Positions 33,145-56,245 of a stretch of 64,000 bases of DNA are shown here, in pieces. Position 1 is the stretch's first letter. The number at the start of each line of letters is the position of its first letter. Origin of the DNA: Muraenolepis orangiensis (taxonomy: Eukaryota > Chordata > Actinopteri > Gadiformes > Muraenolepididae); contig CM051022.1 in NCBI GenBank assembly GCA_027704905.1, forward strand, positions 7,956,971 to 8,020,970. Reading direction: 5' to 3'. Below the pieces are notes generated by a model. It saw only the letters and a list, made by a program, of their open reading frames with translations, was not told the origin of the DNA and made no database searches. Position numbers and translations under genes: made by a program.

Positions 33145-33262
33145 TAAATCTGGAGGATTGAATCCTCTTAATTGGTCACATACATGTACAGACACAGTGA
33201 AATTTGTTTATCTGCATTTAAACCATCCTAGTATTGGGAGCAGTGGACAGCTATTTTATAAA
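33145..33262. mobile_element. Dispersed repeat, family 1, copy 3
   Basis: Starts taaatctggaggattgaatc and continues with attggtcacatacatgtaca and acagtgaaatttgtttatct, matching the 5' half of the copy at 9395-9665. In ppp6r2 intron 1. Confidence 0.75.
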
Positions 33263-35357
33263 TACCCTTTACTTTGGGTTCTGGGTCATTCTTCATACTA
33301 ACATGTAACTTATTCATATTGACTACGTGGATCAATATTTAGCTAGAAGTTGTTGAGGCAGCTGCACACATACAACCAGTGGCTTCTAGCCAACGTATTA
33401 GTAGAAGTGGTCATTGCCAACTTGGTTTCATGTCGTTTTGTGTATGGATCCAAGCCGTGGTTCAGCTGGGGATTATGTTTGATACTTGTCAGGACGGGTT
33501 ATATTATAATGCCAAGGGGCAAGTCCCTGCATGGGGAGCAGCAGCAAGGTGTCATTTTCCTCATTCATAAAACAAAACCAGCTTTCGATGAATGCTCAAC
33601 AGATTAGAACTCTAGACTAGGTTGACTGTTGGGGCCAAAGATTAAGTTAAGCCCAATGTATAACAGCCTTATCCATACCGGTCAGTATGTTGGGCATCAA
33701 TGTTTGTTATTGTTTCTTGAGTTAATCTGCTATTGATTAAGTTGTAGCAATTGTTGGTTAGTCAGGGATATTTGTTCTGCTATTTCTATTTGTGTGCTCT
33801 TTTATTTTTGTGCTCTATTAAGCACACTGATGATTGTTATGGCCTGGAGTCTGAGGAAGTACCTGCATTTAAACCTCTGATCTGAGTTGGCATAATCTGC
33901 CACTGTCAGTTGTACGTCAGTTCCATAAGGGTTGTTTTCCATTACGGATAGACTTAACCTACAGGGGCATTCATTTGAACCTGGAATGTGATTTAAGTCT
34001 TGTTGGCCTATTGTATTCAGCCTCAGAAAGTATTCAAGCATTATTTCCCTTTCATCAATCTGTATATTGTGAATTTCCCTGAATCTGTAAATAAGTGTTA
34101 CTGGCCAACCATGCCGCATACTTAAAGATGGAGCCTTCTCTCCCCCTGACATCTGGTGCTGGCCAAACCTGTTAATTAATATTAGTGCAACCCAGAGCCA
34201 CACCCAGTTAGTACTGGGACAGTCCTAACATTGGTTGCCAAGGCAACATGAGAAAATACATAGCTACTTGAGTTAGGCCTATTACAAACTGCAGGCAGTA
34301 GGCTTAACATGACGACATGCTCGTGTGTGCTATATATATAGATATATATATATAGATTTAAAAATGCACTTTCTTGGCTTTATTCACATGGTATGATGTG
34401 CACTATTTGTATTACATTGTAATTGAATTCCATTTGCATATCTTTGTGTTCTCCTGTGTGAAATCTGAATATGACTAGGCTTATAACGTCATGTTAAATA
34501 ATAACTAGAGTAAAGAGTCTACACCCTGCTTTGCTTGAAGTCTCATAAACCCCAAGGGCTTCATAGTAAGCCCTCAACATGTTGGACCTCACACCATGCT
34601 TACCATACAGCACACATATTCCTGGGCACACCTAATTGATAAGTATCTGATGGGAGATATGAAGTGAATGAGACGATCATTCACTTCCGCAGAGTTGGCT
34701 CTGGGTGGTCGACCCCAGAATATGAATCCCAATAAGACTTTTACAATGCAGACTGTTTGCCGACTTAATTGAACTATGAAGTGTGTCTCTATTTGGATAG
34801 TTGCATTGAAGAGTTTGTGCTAAGCTTTCAGTATTGAGTCAATAAAACATTGGCCGTTCAAATATTTTTCTTTCTTTCAAACATCTGCCGAGCGCTAACT
34901 AAAGAACTAGACTGGCCCAATTCTATTATACTTATTGTCCACTTATGAAAGGACTAAAAGTGACAATGCTTTTCTTGCCTCTAGGGAAGGGCGTGACTTC
35001 TTCTTCTGATTTCTAATAAACCCAAAATGGCCTTAAACATTTATTACTACAATGTGAACCAATCTTTTAAGTGTCTTTTTGGAGCTTTTTAATGCTAAAC
35101 ACATGACCCACCTGTCCAGGTAACGCTTGGCCAAGGATGGTTAAATAAATGGTAAAATAATATAATGTTATAATGCTCATAAAAGTTAGATAATGAACAT
35201 CTATCGTACTTCAATACAGTATGTATGCTCCCTTTTAAGGTCTTCAAATGCAATGCAATACAAATGAGACAGACGATGAATGCAGGCCAGCAGATATACC
35301 CCATTTCTGAAACATTTAAACTATGACCATCTCGTCATGCACTCTGTCTCCCACTAG

Positions 35358-35437
35358 GACCCGACTCATGGGTCGTGATTCACAGTTTGGAGTAATGCCC
35401 CCCCGTCCCCGTCCCCCGTCCCCCGTCCCCCGTCCAG
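35358..35437 (+). other. Candidate alternative 5' exon of ppp6r2
   Basis: An 80-nt segment bounded by an acceptor (gtctcccactag) and a donor (gtccag|gtaatg). It contains ATG at 35368 and a (CCCCGT)n run. Spliced to the exon at 36210, that ATG would be out of frame with the main start, giving an upstream frame. Only splice-site appearance supports it. Confidence 0.25.
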
Positions 35438-36240
35438 GTAATGGTGAGCCCCGGACCGTGTCATCTCCCGACGAGGCCTATGTTCTGAGCGGAGACCCAT
35501 GCTGATAAATGCCGGGCCTCGCCACACTCTCTGCCGTCTGCACAAACACCGATGCCTGCCTGCCCGCGCGGGAGGTGTAAATAAAGATACCAACGCTTCA
35601 GCCACTGGTACGTCAACACCCTGCATGTGCATACTGACTTCATCACCGGGATTTCTTCACGATGTTGTGCTGGAGTACCGCAACAAAAGTATTTGTATAC
35701 ACATCCATAAAATGTGTGTAGGCCGATTTGATGGATTTCCCTGTGCCGCAAAAGGATCTTTATTTTCGTGGCGAACTTATCGTAAGAGTTTTGTCTTTAC
35801 AGCTCCAGATTTATATATTTTTGTTATTCCACACGCTGGTAGACTCATTTAAAAGATTTCCTCAGACTGTTACACGCACACACTCTTTTTACTGTGGAAA
35901 GATGGACCGGACCGGCCTGCATGCTAGCGTGAGCCACAAGGCCTATGCATAATCGAATTCAACCCTAATGGGCTAGTTGACTCTTTATTTAGCATCTCCG
36001 CCACAGCTGTAGCTACCCAACAACCTTTTCAAATCAGTATAACAGACAAAAAATGTGTTGAAGTATTTTTGGATGTTTTCAGTGGTCCGACCGTCATCTT
36101 TATCGTTCAGCTCTCATTCTGTCCAACTTTTTTTTTATTCCCATATTGCCTTTCACGCCATGGCCTTTTCCACCATCGGGGCTCCCTCCCCCCTTCTTAA
36201 CCACCGCAGGGCCGTGCCCCCCATCCCGGCGGCCGCCACC

Positions 36241-47362
<11,122 letters not shown>

Positions 47363-48040
47363 GAGGGTGTGCAGAGGTACAACGGCAACCCATCCCTAGC
47401 CCACCCCCTCCTCTCCTCTCCTCCCTTCCCCCATCCCCCCTCCCCGCCCCTCTTGTCCTGGACGCAACCTGCAGGGGGCAGGAGGCCCCCGGGGTGAGAA
47501 CACGACACGGAAAAAGAGAGAGAGAAAGAGAGATCGTGAGGGGGGAAAAAAAATGACACACAAAAAAAAACAACCAAGCCTCCGCCGCCAATAACTGGGT
47601 TAAAAAAAAACAAAACAAAAAAAACTGACTCTGCCATCTCATTGGACCTGGACACTGCCAATCAACAGCCCGGAGCGAGGAGGCGGGGACAATGTATAAA
47701 AGACAAAGCTAAGAAAATAAAGCCCCATCCCAACAGTTGAGGGAGTGTGGAGGAACCGTCATCTTCTTCTCCCAAGTCCTAACGGACCGAGCTACTGCCG
47801 GCCCCCCATCACGAGCGGACCTCAGTTGTTGTGGGTTCCCCCCCCGCCCCCCATATGTAGCAGCAGTCTTCAAGGAACCGATCTAAATGGCATTTTCTCT
47901 TCTTTTTCTGTGCTCTTTCCAACCTGTTGGTTTTGTTTTCTTTGAGCTTAAAGAAAAGCACTTATGCAGCCATTCACTGTACTGTATAGCACAACATTCA
48001 AATGTGTTCTCTTATCTCTGACGGCTTGTCTCTCTCTCTG

Positions 48041-48103
<63 letters not shown>

Positions 48104-50080
48104 GTCTCTCTCTCAGCACCACCCCACAAGCAGGTTTTTAAACCAGTGGTTCATTGGATTCGACTCGTTCTCATCTTCCTCCCTCGGTCGGGTTTTTCCG
48201 AATGTTTTTATATAAAAGTGCTGCAGGAGGGGGGCGGAGGTGGGAGGAAGGTGGGGGGGGACGGGGAGTCTACAGCTAGTTAGTATTACTGTCTATTTTG
48301 CACATGTGCAATAATGTCAATTAGCCATTTTATTTAAAAAAAAAATATTCCAAAAATATTTTTTTGGTCTTTTTTTTTTATTTAAATTTTTAACGAGAAT
48401 CGAATCTATCTGTTTGGACGACCTGAATAACGCGGTGTTTGGTCACGGGGCAAACTTAACTGGGTCTCTCGGAGGTTTTCGGAGTACTGATTAGTTTAGT
48501 GTTCGTTATTGTTTATCTCCCGCCCGCCGTTCCACCTTTGACGTTACTGCATGTTTAAACTGGTTTTCTGTTGACCTAGCTAGTGAGCGAAGACCTTCTG
48601 ATTGTAATGACCTTTTTACGTTCTTCTTGCTCCCTTCCTCTCTCCCTCCCTCCCTCCCTCCCGTTTCCTTTCTTTGAATCAACCAAACATTATCTACCTA
48701 TATACAACGACAACAACAACAACAAAAATTATTATCCACATTTAAAAAGAAAAAGTAATTTTTTACAAGCAAATTCTCTCGGTTTCTGTCTGTGCTTCCG
48801 TTTCTTATTTTTGTTTGTTTTTTTTATTTATTTATTTTCTCCAAAAACCAACACATTCACCTGGGGAGCTGGCGAGCGACGTAACAGACCCCCCCCCCCA
48901 TCTCACTCTCTCTCTCTCTCTCTCTCTGTGTCTCTCTCTCTCACCCCCCCCCCCACTTTTTCATTCACCACCTGCTCATCTTTTATCACCATTGTTAAGA
49001 AAAAAAAAGTCTGAAATTAAAAGTGTCTGGCTAACACGGTTATCACCCGAAAGGTTTTTCCATCGGCTGTGTGCCCCTCCCTCCCTTCCCCCGTTGACCT
49101 GGCGACCGACCAACCAACCAACACACGTTTCCCCCTCTCCCCCTCCTGTCTACCTCGGTTCTGCTGATGGATGAGGTTTTTTTTTTTTTTTTAAAGGGCA
49201 GGTTCACCTTTTTTTAACACGAAAAAACATGCCGTTGTCTCCTTCTTGTCACTTGAAAAAAAAAATGAAAAAAGCCTTGTTTTGTTGGTGCCCTCGTAAT
49301 ATTAACACGCGGCGTGGCGACGGCGTCCGTACGCACTTCACACAAAGAAGTCAAAGTGAATTGGGCGCCTCGAAACGCTCCCGTTCAACCAGTGCAAAGC
49401 GTAATGCTAGCGTAGCTCTAGCTCCAATGTATTGAGTGTTATGCGGCCTTTAGAAGTGGGTCTGCTGTGAGCTATAGCGTTTTTTTTACTCCATATTGGT
49501 AATTGTTTTGCTACGAGTACCTCCTGGATTACGTGTTGACTTTCCCCACCATGGCACTTTGTTAGACTGTTGGAATCCAAGCCCCATTTACATCCAGCCA
49601 TCCATCCATCATCTATGGTAGTAACTTTGATATTTAAGTGTCGTTCATGGACATTCGAAGCTCTTATGGGAGTGGAGAACCTCTGGCTGTATGCTAATTT
49701 AACCATACATTTTATGTTTGTTTTTTCCTTTTTCCTCGATGCATGGGTCAAGCATGAACATTTGGAAGGGGGATGTGAGTGTGATGAGGTCTTTGGGGGG
49801 GGCAGGGGTTGTAAGGCGTTAATGGTTGGAGATGCTGCAAAGCCATAATGGTTTGATATTTTTGGTGAAAATTGCTGTTTCAACTTATTCAATATATATA
49901 GAATATTTTTCAAACTTGTGCAAGGGGTTAGGGGGGGGTCCTTCAATGTATGCATATGGAAAATAGACCTACGTCTAAAATAAGAAGTAATATATGGTCA
50001 AGATTACTATATTTTTACTCGTTCAGTTAACTATTATTGGGACTTTTTAATTAATAAAAGTTGTATTAAGTGCAGATCAC
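47363..50080 (+). other. ppp6r2 3' UTR
   Basis: No further coding frame is convincing. The stretch has poly-A, poly-T and CT runs (for example 48030-48117 and 48905-48945). Candidate polyadenylation hexamers are at 47716-47721 (proximal) and 50053-50058 (distal), so both a short (about 0.35 kb) and a long (about 2.7 kb) 3' UTR are possible. Confidence 0.5.
50053..50058 (+). terminator. Distal polyadenylation signal candidate of ppp6r2
   Basis: AATAAA within ttaattaataaaagttg, the last canonical hexamer before the intergenic repeats. A proximal alternative is at 47716-47721. Confidence 0.4.
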
Positions 50081-50151
50081 ATTTGGAACCGTGTAAGAGC
50101 CATTTATTTTTTTAAATCTAAAGAAAATAAATAATAGTAAGTAGTGGAAAC

Positions 50152-50166
50152 ACTGCCCCCTGGTGG
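50152..50166 (-). promoter_or_regulatory. CTCF-like binding motif
   Basis: On the minus strand the sequence is CCACCAGGGGGCAGT, a full match to the CTCF core consensus. It lies just past the ppp6r2 3' end, between convergent ppp6r2 and sbf1. Occupancy is unknown. Confidence 0.6.
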
Positions 50167-50169
50167 GTA

Positions 50170-51046
50170 CCCGAACAAGCGCCACAATAGGGCACTATTA
50201 AGCCTTGAACGGCTGCCAGCAATTAACAAAAGCCGGACATTATAACAACATTTGATTGGACGCTTGCTTCGTCCCCTTTTTCATTGATTGATATTCCAAA
50301 AGCCCGTTTACTGCGGTATATTCGGGAATTGTGGTTTAACGCACCAAACTAGTATACTACATACTGCCGCGTCCCCAAGGAACATAACAAGAACAAGCGT
50401 CCAATAAGGTAGGATGAAGCAAATAATCTTCCTAGGGCTTATTGAAGTCATTTCTTGCAATTCCGGACAAGAGCTAGACCGACTTTAGTGCACAAGCTCC
50501 TTAGTTGACTTTACAAAAAAACGTTTAAAATGAAAGAACCCACAACAACGTCTAAAATGAAAGAACACACGGTGCTGTGTTGGGATTGTAAAATGCATCA
50601 CATATCTACGGTGGCCTTGAAGTGCAAATCACAACCACAATAAGAAACAAGACTACAAATCCGAAACTACAACCAACGACATAACAAAACACACCTACAA
50701 GTCAAAAACACCCACAGTCAAAACACACCCACATGTTAACACACCCACAAGTCGGAAACGCACGTCCCCAAGTCAAAAAAACAACATTAACCGGAAAAGG
50801 TACCGTAGATCTCTATTATGTCGACGCTGATTGGACGACGCGCTTTCCGTCAATTTAGGAGGAGTCAAAGTGTTTGTCATGTGCTCGAGACGACGCCAAC
50901 AGGTGACAGGTGAGTTAAAAACAGCACCATGTGTTGCTCTTGTTGTGGCAAAGAAATCTTTGAACTTTTGCAGTGGTTGTGACTTCGTTCACCTTCTGGT
51001 AACTACAGATGCTAATTGCTAGTTGATGATAGCCGTGCAAGCTTTA
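50170..51046. other. Intergenic, no confident gene
   Basis: Includes an A/C-rich degenerate stretch (about 50620-50790, words such as cacacccacaagtc). A short segment near 50830-50908 ends in a good donor (gtgacag|gtgagt) and could be a non-coding first exon. Otherwise unremarkable. Confidence 0.4.
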
Positions 51047-52350
51047 AATTAGATTAGATTCTAATGTATTGTCATTGCACAGCACAAGTACAGTACAGCG
51101 GAAATCATTTAGCATCTAACCAGAGTGCAAGTGTTGCAGTAAAGTGCATGGTAATATAATATAATTGACAGTTTAAATGTACAAGTTAAAAGACAGTCTA
51201 GGTATAAATGTGATATCAGCAGCATAATAATAGGTATATGTATATACAGGTAAGTGAGAATTTAACGGGTAGTGATCAGGGGTATGCTATTATTAAAAGC
51301 AGGATACAAGTATATAGATGTAAATCTATATACTTGAGAGGGGTAGTTGGGTGGTTTTCACCACCCTCTGCAGCGCTTTCCGGTCGGAAACAGTGCAGTT
51401 GCCATACCACACTGTGATGCAGTTGGTGAGGATGCTTTCAATAGCACAGCAGTAAAAGTTCACCAGAATCTGAGGTGACAGGTGGGCTTTCCTCAGTCTC
51501 CTCAGGAAGAAGAGACGCTGGTGAGCCTTCTTGACCAGTGAGGTAGTATTGAGGGACCAGGAGAGGGCCTCGGAGATGTGGACCCCCAGGAATTTGAAGC
51601 TGGAGACACGCTCGACCTCCGCTCCGTTGATGAGGATGGGGGCGCGTGCGCCAGCTCTGGTCTTCCTGAAGTCCACGATGAGCTTCTTGGTCTTCTTGGT
51701 GTTGAGGGCCAGGTTGTTGTCAGCGCACCACGCCACCAGGTGCTGGACCTCCTCCCTGTATGCTGCCTTATCGTTGTTTTTGATGAGGCCCGCCACCGTT
51801 GTGTTGTCGGCAAACTTGATGATGATGTTTGTACCATGTACAGGAGTGCAGTTGTGGGTGAAGAGTGAGTAGGGGAGAGGGCTCAGAACACAGCCTTGTG
51901 GAACGCCGGTGTTTAGGGTGAGGGTGGAGGAGGTGACATGTTCTAACCTGACTGACTGGAGTCTGTTGGTTAGGAAGTCTAGTAACCAGTTACAAACTGA
52001 GGGGTTGATGTCAAGGTTCTTGGTTTTCATGAGGTCACCAAGTTTGAAGATGAGTTTGGAGGGGATGATGGTGTTGAATGCTGAGCTGAAGTAGATGAAC
52101 AGCATTCTCACGTGGGTGTTGATCTCATCCAGGTGTTAGAGAGCGGAGTGAAGAGCTGAGGAAATGGCGTCCTCCAGTTCTCACGGTAGTCAAATTGGTA
52201 TTTATCCAGTGAGGGTGAGAGGCCAGATTTGAGGTGAGCCAGGACCAGCCTCTCGAAGCACTTCATGATGATGGGGGTGAGTGCAACAGGGCGCAAGTCG
52301 CTGAGGCTTTTTGAGGGTGGTTTTAAAGCACACGGGGACAACCTCACGCA
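51047..52350 (-). mobile_element. Rex1-type LINE, 5'-truncated, degenerate reverse transcriptase
   Basis: Minus-strand ORF 52111-51326 (261 aa) holds reverse-transcriptase motifs: SSAFNTIIPSKL, GVPQGCVLSPL, FADN (where active copies have FADD), and LGVHISEALSWS. The first catalytic motif reads LFIYFSSAF where an Asp is expected, so two catalytic aspartates are lost. The upstream part (52347-52112; SDLRPVALTPIIMKCFERLV) is in another frame. The 3' tail (51325-51047) ends in attagattagattc-type repeats. A non-LTR retrotransposon, inactive. Confidence 0.93.
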
Positions 52351-52503
52351 CCGAATTAGTTAAAAGCTCTCAACCTAAATCTCTGGCACCGAATTAGTTT
52401 ATTGATCATTTAATGATATACTCTGGCGCTGTATTAGTGTATTGCAGGCACTAACGCCTGGCATGTTAATAAGGTTATAAATGGTTATATATGATTATAT
52501 ATC

Positions 52504-53022
52504 TTATCCGTAATCGGGTCGCGGAGGTAGCAGCTTCATTAGGGGACTCCAAACTTCCCTCTCCCTGGCAACATGGACTAGCTCTGACTGGGGGATCCCG
52601 AGGCGTTCCCAGGCCAGTGTGGAGATGTGATCACCCCACCTGTACCTCGGTCTGCCCCGTGGTCTCTTCCCAGTTGGATGTGCCTGGAAAACCTCCCTCG
52701 GGAGGCGACCAGGAAGCATCCTTACTAGATGCCCGAACCACCTCAACTGGCTCCTTTCTACGCGAAGGAGCAGCGGCTCTACTCCGAGTCTCTCACGAGT
52801 GACTGAGCTTCTCACCCTATCCCTCAGGGAGATACCAGCCACCCTCATGAGGAAACTTATTTTCGGCCGCTTGTATTCGCGATCTCGTCCTTTCGGTCAT
52901 TACCCATTGTTCATGGCCATAGGTGAGGGTAGGAACGAAGACTGATCGGTAGATCGAGAGCTTTGCCTTCTGGCTCAGCTCTCTTTTGGTTACAACGGTG
53001 CGCCAAAGTGCACCCAATACCG
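52504..53022 (-). mobile_element. Second LINE fragment (C-terminal part of an RT ORF)
   Basis: On the minus strand, frames at about 53017-52830 (KAKLSIYRSVFVPTLTYGHE then MTERTRSRIQAAE) and 52848-52504 (RWFGHLVRMLPGRLPREVFQ then RGRPRYRWGDHI) are the well-known C-terminal region of a teleost non-LTR retrotransposon ORF2, broken by at least one frameshift. Confidence 0.9.
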
Positions 53023-54009
53023 TTTATATATGATATAAATGCTATTTTCTATATTTGAGAGAATATCGGTCCAAGTACCTCCATACTGTCTTGCAACCGA
53101 GAGCACTTGTGTGGTTTTAGTTTTAATATGAAAACAAATATCACTTTGAAATGTAACTTTTCAAAGCAACAAGAGCCAACTAACGGTTCCAAAGAGAACA
53201 AATAGCCGCTATTATGCCCCTCCAGGGGCATGATACATTTAGGTAAAAGTGTTTACATTTGCGGGAATGTTCTTGATGGTTTATTTCTTAACGACCACTT
53301 AATTATTGTTCCTAATTGATTCAAAGATGAACTTGCAAGTCTGCATCTTTTGACCGGACTGCAGCAGCATTCCACTGTGCTGGCCCTGTCTTGTGTCACT
53401 CTTCTAAGAACCTGGCCGCTGCAGACATGGAAACCATGTTCAGACCAGACCTTAGTCTAGCATTAAGCAACAGACAATACAAAGAAGGCAAAACACTTGG
53501 ATTTTGGGCAGATTATAGACCCATATAACAATATCAATAAATCTTCATTGAACATTCAATCAAGTAAAGTCTTTGTAGCCGACCGTGGTGGGGATGGGGA
53601 GGCAGAGGCCACCTGAACAAATGTTATTTGACAAGTATGCATTTCACGTCATATTGGACTATATTTCCAATAAAAACTTGTTTTTGAGTTGATATTACAC
53701 CAACACCTTGGTCCCCGGGGAGGGCAAAAAAGGGAAGCCATCAAGTGCACTTGTCTTTGAAACATTTAACCCTCTTGGGCTGCTTATTTCTAAGGGACAG
53801 AGAGGATGTTCGGGTCAATTCGACTAACATGTCAAGTTTGTGTGTATGTATGTGTTATTTGAGTGTATGCTTTTATTATTTAGGAATTGTAACTTTTAAA
53901 TTAAATAATAATGCTCCTGAAAGATAGTGTGTGTGACAGAAGTGTTATAGACGGGGTTTGATAAAGAAAAGAAAATAATGCATGCATAGTCGATTTATAG
54001 ATTAAACAA
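53023..54009. other. Intergenic, nothing recognised
   Basis: A/T-rich unique-looking sequence. No convincing exon, RNA gene or repeat found by eye. Confidence 0.5.
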
Positions 54010-54111
54010 CAGCTTATGATTCTGATGGTCACATCAGAATCAACCAGTGGTGGTCACACCCACCACTGGCTTGTGTTTTGTAATTGTAATGTGTTGTAAT
54101 TCCTCAGTCGT

Positions 54112-54126
54112 CCAGCGGAGGGCAGT
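54112..54126 (+). promoter_or_regulatory. CTCF-like motif in duplicated unit 1
   Basis: CCAGCGGAGGGCAGT matches the CTCF core consensus at 14 of 15 positions by eye. An identical copy is at 55322-55336 in unit 2, on the same strand. Confidence 0.4.
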
Positions 54127-54832
54127 GATCTGCCTCGACCTTTTGACAGGAGAAGAAAGTCTGTGTCTTGTCCATCAATTGTCTCGTCTGTGGCCAAACC
54201 AACATTGTAAACCTGGTAAGACGTGATAACAAGCTATAAATAAAATCATTATATTGTTTGCAACCCGTCACCGTTATGAATCCATAGAGATGTTTGTGTT
54301 ACAGGATGTCGTATTTAGCAGTAGTTTAATTAAGACAGCAGTGTTAGGTGCAGTGTTAGTGTGCAGTGTTGGTGCGTGTTTGTCGGTCACTGTGTGTTGT
54401 TGTGTCGGGGTAACTTGACAAATATTAATATTAAGATTAAATTATGCCTCTTCTTTCGGTTAATTGCAGTGTTATTTTATATATTTTTTAGTGACATTTC
54501 GGTCCTGTAGTTTCTGTTGCGGTGCCATTCCCATCTGGGAATATAAAGTACATCTTTTCTTAACTCATAAGTCAAGGGGAACTTGTAGTGTTTAAACAGA
54601 CACACACCTCCTCTCTTATCATGCTCTGCTCCTCCCAGAGCCTGACCTTGTGTGTTTGGTCTCTAGTTGTTGCATCATGGGCGGCTGCCAAGCTGCTGCT
54701 GGACTCCAGTATCAGGGCGTAGGTAGTGAACCACATCGCCTTCATCACTTTCATGTGTGTGCTTGTAGTCTTCATCACCTTCTTCATGTGTGTGCGCTGT
54801 GTGACTCGGTCAGCCAGCTGCCCCTCCACAGC

Positions 54833-55017
54833 GACCAGAAGATGGACCTGGAGCAGGTCTCTGACAGGTGACCAGAAGATGGACCTGGAGCAGGTTTCTG
54901 ACAGGTGACCAGAAGATGGACCTGGAGCAGGTCTCCGACAGGTGACCAGAAGATGGACCTGGAGCAGGTCTCTGACAGGTGACCAGAAGATGGACCTGGA
55001 GCAGGTCTCCGACAGGT
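54833..55017. repeat. Five copies of a 37-bp repeat
   Basis: Copies start at 54833, 54870, 54907, 54944 and 54981; each contains gaccagaagatggacctgga and gcaggtctctgacaggt with one or two substitutions. Unit 2 has about two copies (55957-56028). Confidence 0.95.
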
Positions 55018-55044
55018 GACTGTTACTCATCATCTCAACGTTTA

Positions 55045-55215
55045 TATCAATTACGGATGCTCCGGCCGATCATTATCAGCCGATATTCACTCTAAACCGA
55101 TGGATCGGAGCTCAAAAATCAGATCAGAAGAGCCGATCAAATTAAGCTAAATACGTGAGTTTTCTCTCCTTAGACGTAGGTATGATTGCTATGATTGTGT
55201 TCTTTATCTTGTAGT
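55045..55215. mobile_element. hAT-like MITE remnant, copy in unit 1
   Basis: ggatgctccggccgatcatt...accgatggatcggagctc, repeated at 56062-56240 in unit 2 and related to 24775-25065. Confidence 0.6.
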
Positions 55216-56245
55216 GGCGCTCCACGTTGCAGTCGTTTTTATACAGTTTATGATTCTGATGGTGGTCACGCCCACCACTGGCTTGTTTTGTAATTGTAAT
55301 GCGTTGTAATTCCTCAGTCGTCCAGCGGAGGGCAGTGATCTGCCTCGACCTTTTTGACAGGAGAAGAAAGTCTGTGTCTTGTCCATCAATTGTCTCGTCT
55401 GTGGCCAAACCAACATTGTAAACCTGGTAAGACGTGACAACCATATAACAAGCTATAAATAAAATCATTATGAGATATATGTGAGCTCCTTTTAACTTTT
55501 AAGTTATTTACTGTCACTTACTTTAAAGTTATAAGTTGCCACTAACGTTACACTTATGAATTCTTAAGAAACTTAAGTTATTAACTCTCACTGACTTTAA
55601 GTTATTAACTCTCTAGCGTCACACTTTTGGTCCCAATGGCCATTATGTTCCAGTCCCGTATGTTCCGTTCATCCCAGCTCTTTACAGAGATGTTAAATGT
55701 TATATTAAACATGAAGCACACAAGAACATCTTCTTCACCGTTGTCAGAATTAATATTGAATAAGTTACTTATATCTTCTTATCAGCCTAAACTGTACAGG
55801 TCAACACTGTGTGGTTGTTTGTTGTCGGGGATAACTTGACAAGAAATATTAATATCAAGTATTAAGATTAAATTATGCCTCTTCTTCTGTGCTTGTAGTC
55901 TTCATCACCTTCTTCATGTGTGCTGTGTGACTCGGTCAGCCAGCTGCTCCTCCAGTGACCAAGATGGACCTGGAGCAGGTCTCTGACAGGTGACCAGAAG
56001 ATGGACCTGGAGCAGGTCTCTGACAGGTGACTGTTACTCTATCATCTCAACGTTTATATCAATTAAGGATGCTCCGGTCGATCATTATCAGCCGATATTC
56101 ACTCTAAACCGATGGATCGGAGCTCAAAAAATCAGATCAGAAGAGCCGATCAAATTAAGCTAAATACGTGAGTTTTCTCTCCTTAGACGTGGGTATGATT
56201 GTGTTCTTGATCTTGTAGTGGCGTTCCGCGTTGCGGTCGTTTTTA

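Larger units (their letters stand above)
30869..36209. other. ppp6r2 intron 1
   Basis: About 5.3 kb without a confident exon. It contains a foldback repeat (32207-32395), a dispersed repeat fragment (33145-33262), a (TA)n palindromic patch near 34330 and one candidate alternative exon (35358-35437). Confidence 0.6.
54040..56245. repeat. Tandemly duplicated ~1.1-kb unit
   Basis: Unit 1 (about 54040-55220) and unit 2 (about 55255-56245) share in order: ccaccactggcttgt...gtaattgtaat, ccagcggagggcagtgatct, gtctcgtctgtggccaaacc, ttaaattatgcctcttct, cttcatcaccttcttcatgt, the 37-bp repeat block, and the hAT-like gatgctccgg segment. Unit 2 is shorter in the middle. Non-coding as far as I can tell, although each unit has a donor-like gtaaacctg|gtaagac. 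Confidence 0.85.

Noticed and set aside
33802..34203. 133-codon minus-strand frame in ppp6r2 intron 1
   Set aside because: No family resemblance and no supporting splice sites or neighbours.
49407..49955. 182-codon frame on the minus strand in the ppp6r2 3' UTR region
   Set aside because: No recognisable domain, no splice context, ordinary A/T-rich UTR composition; probably chance.
50831..51022. Short coding gene near 50.8 kb
   Set aside because: No homology recognised and the frame crosses a good splice donor; at best a non-coding exon.
51326..52111. A host gene encoding a 261-aa protein
   Set aside because: Reverse-transcriptase motifs identify it as a LINE relic with catalytic substitutions.
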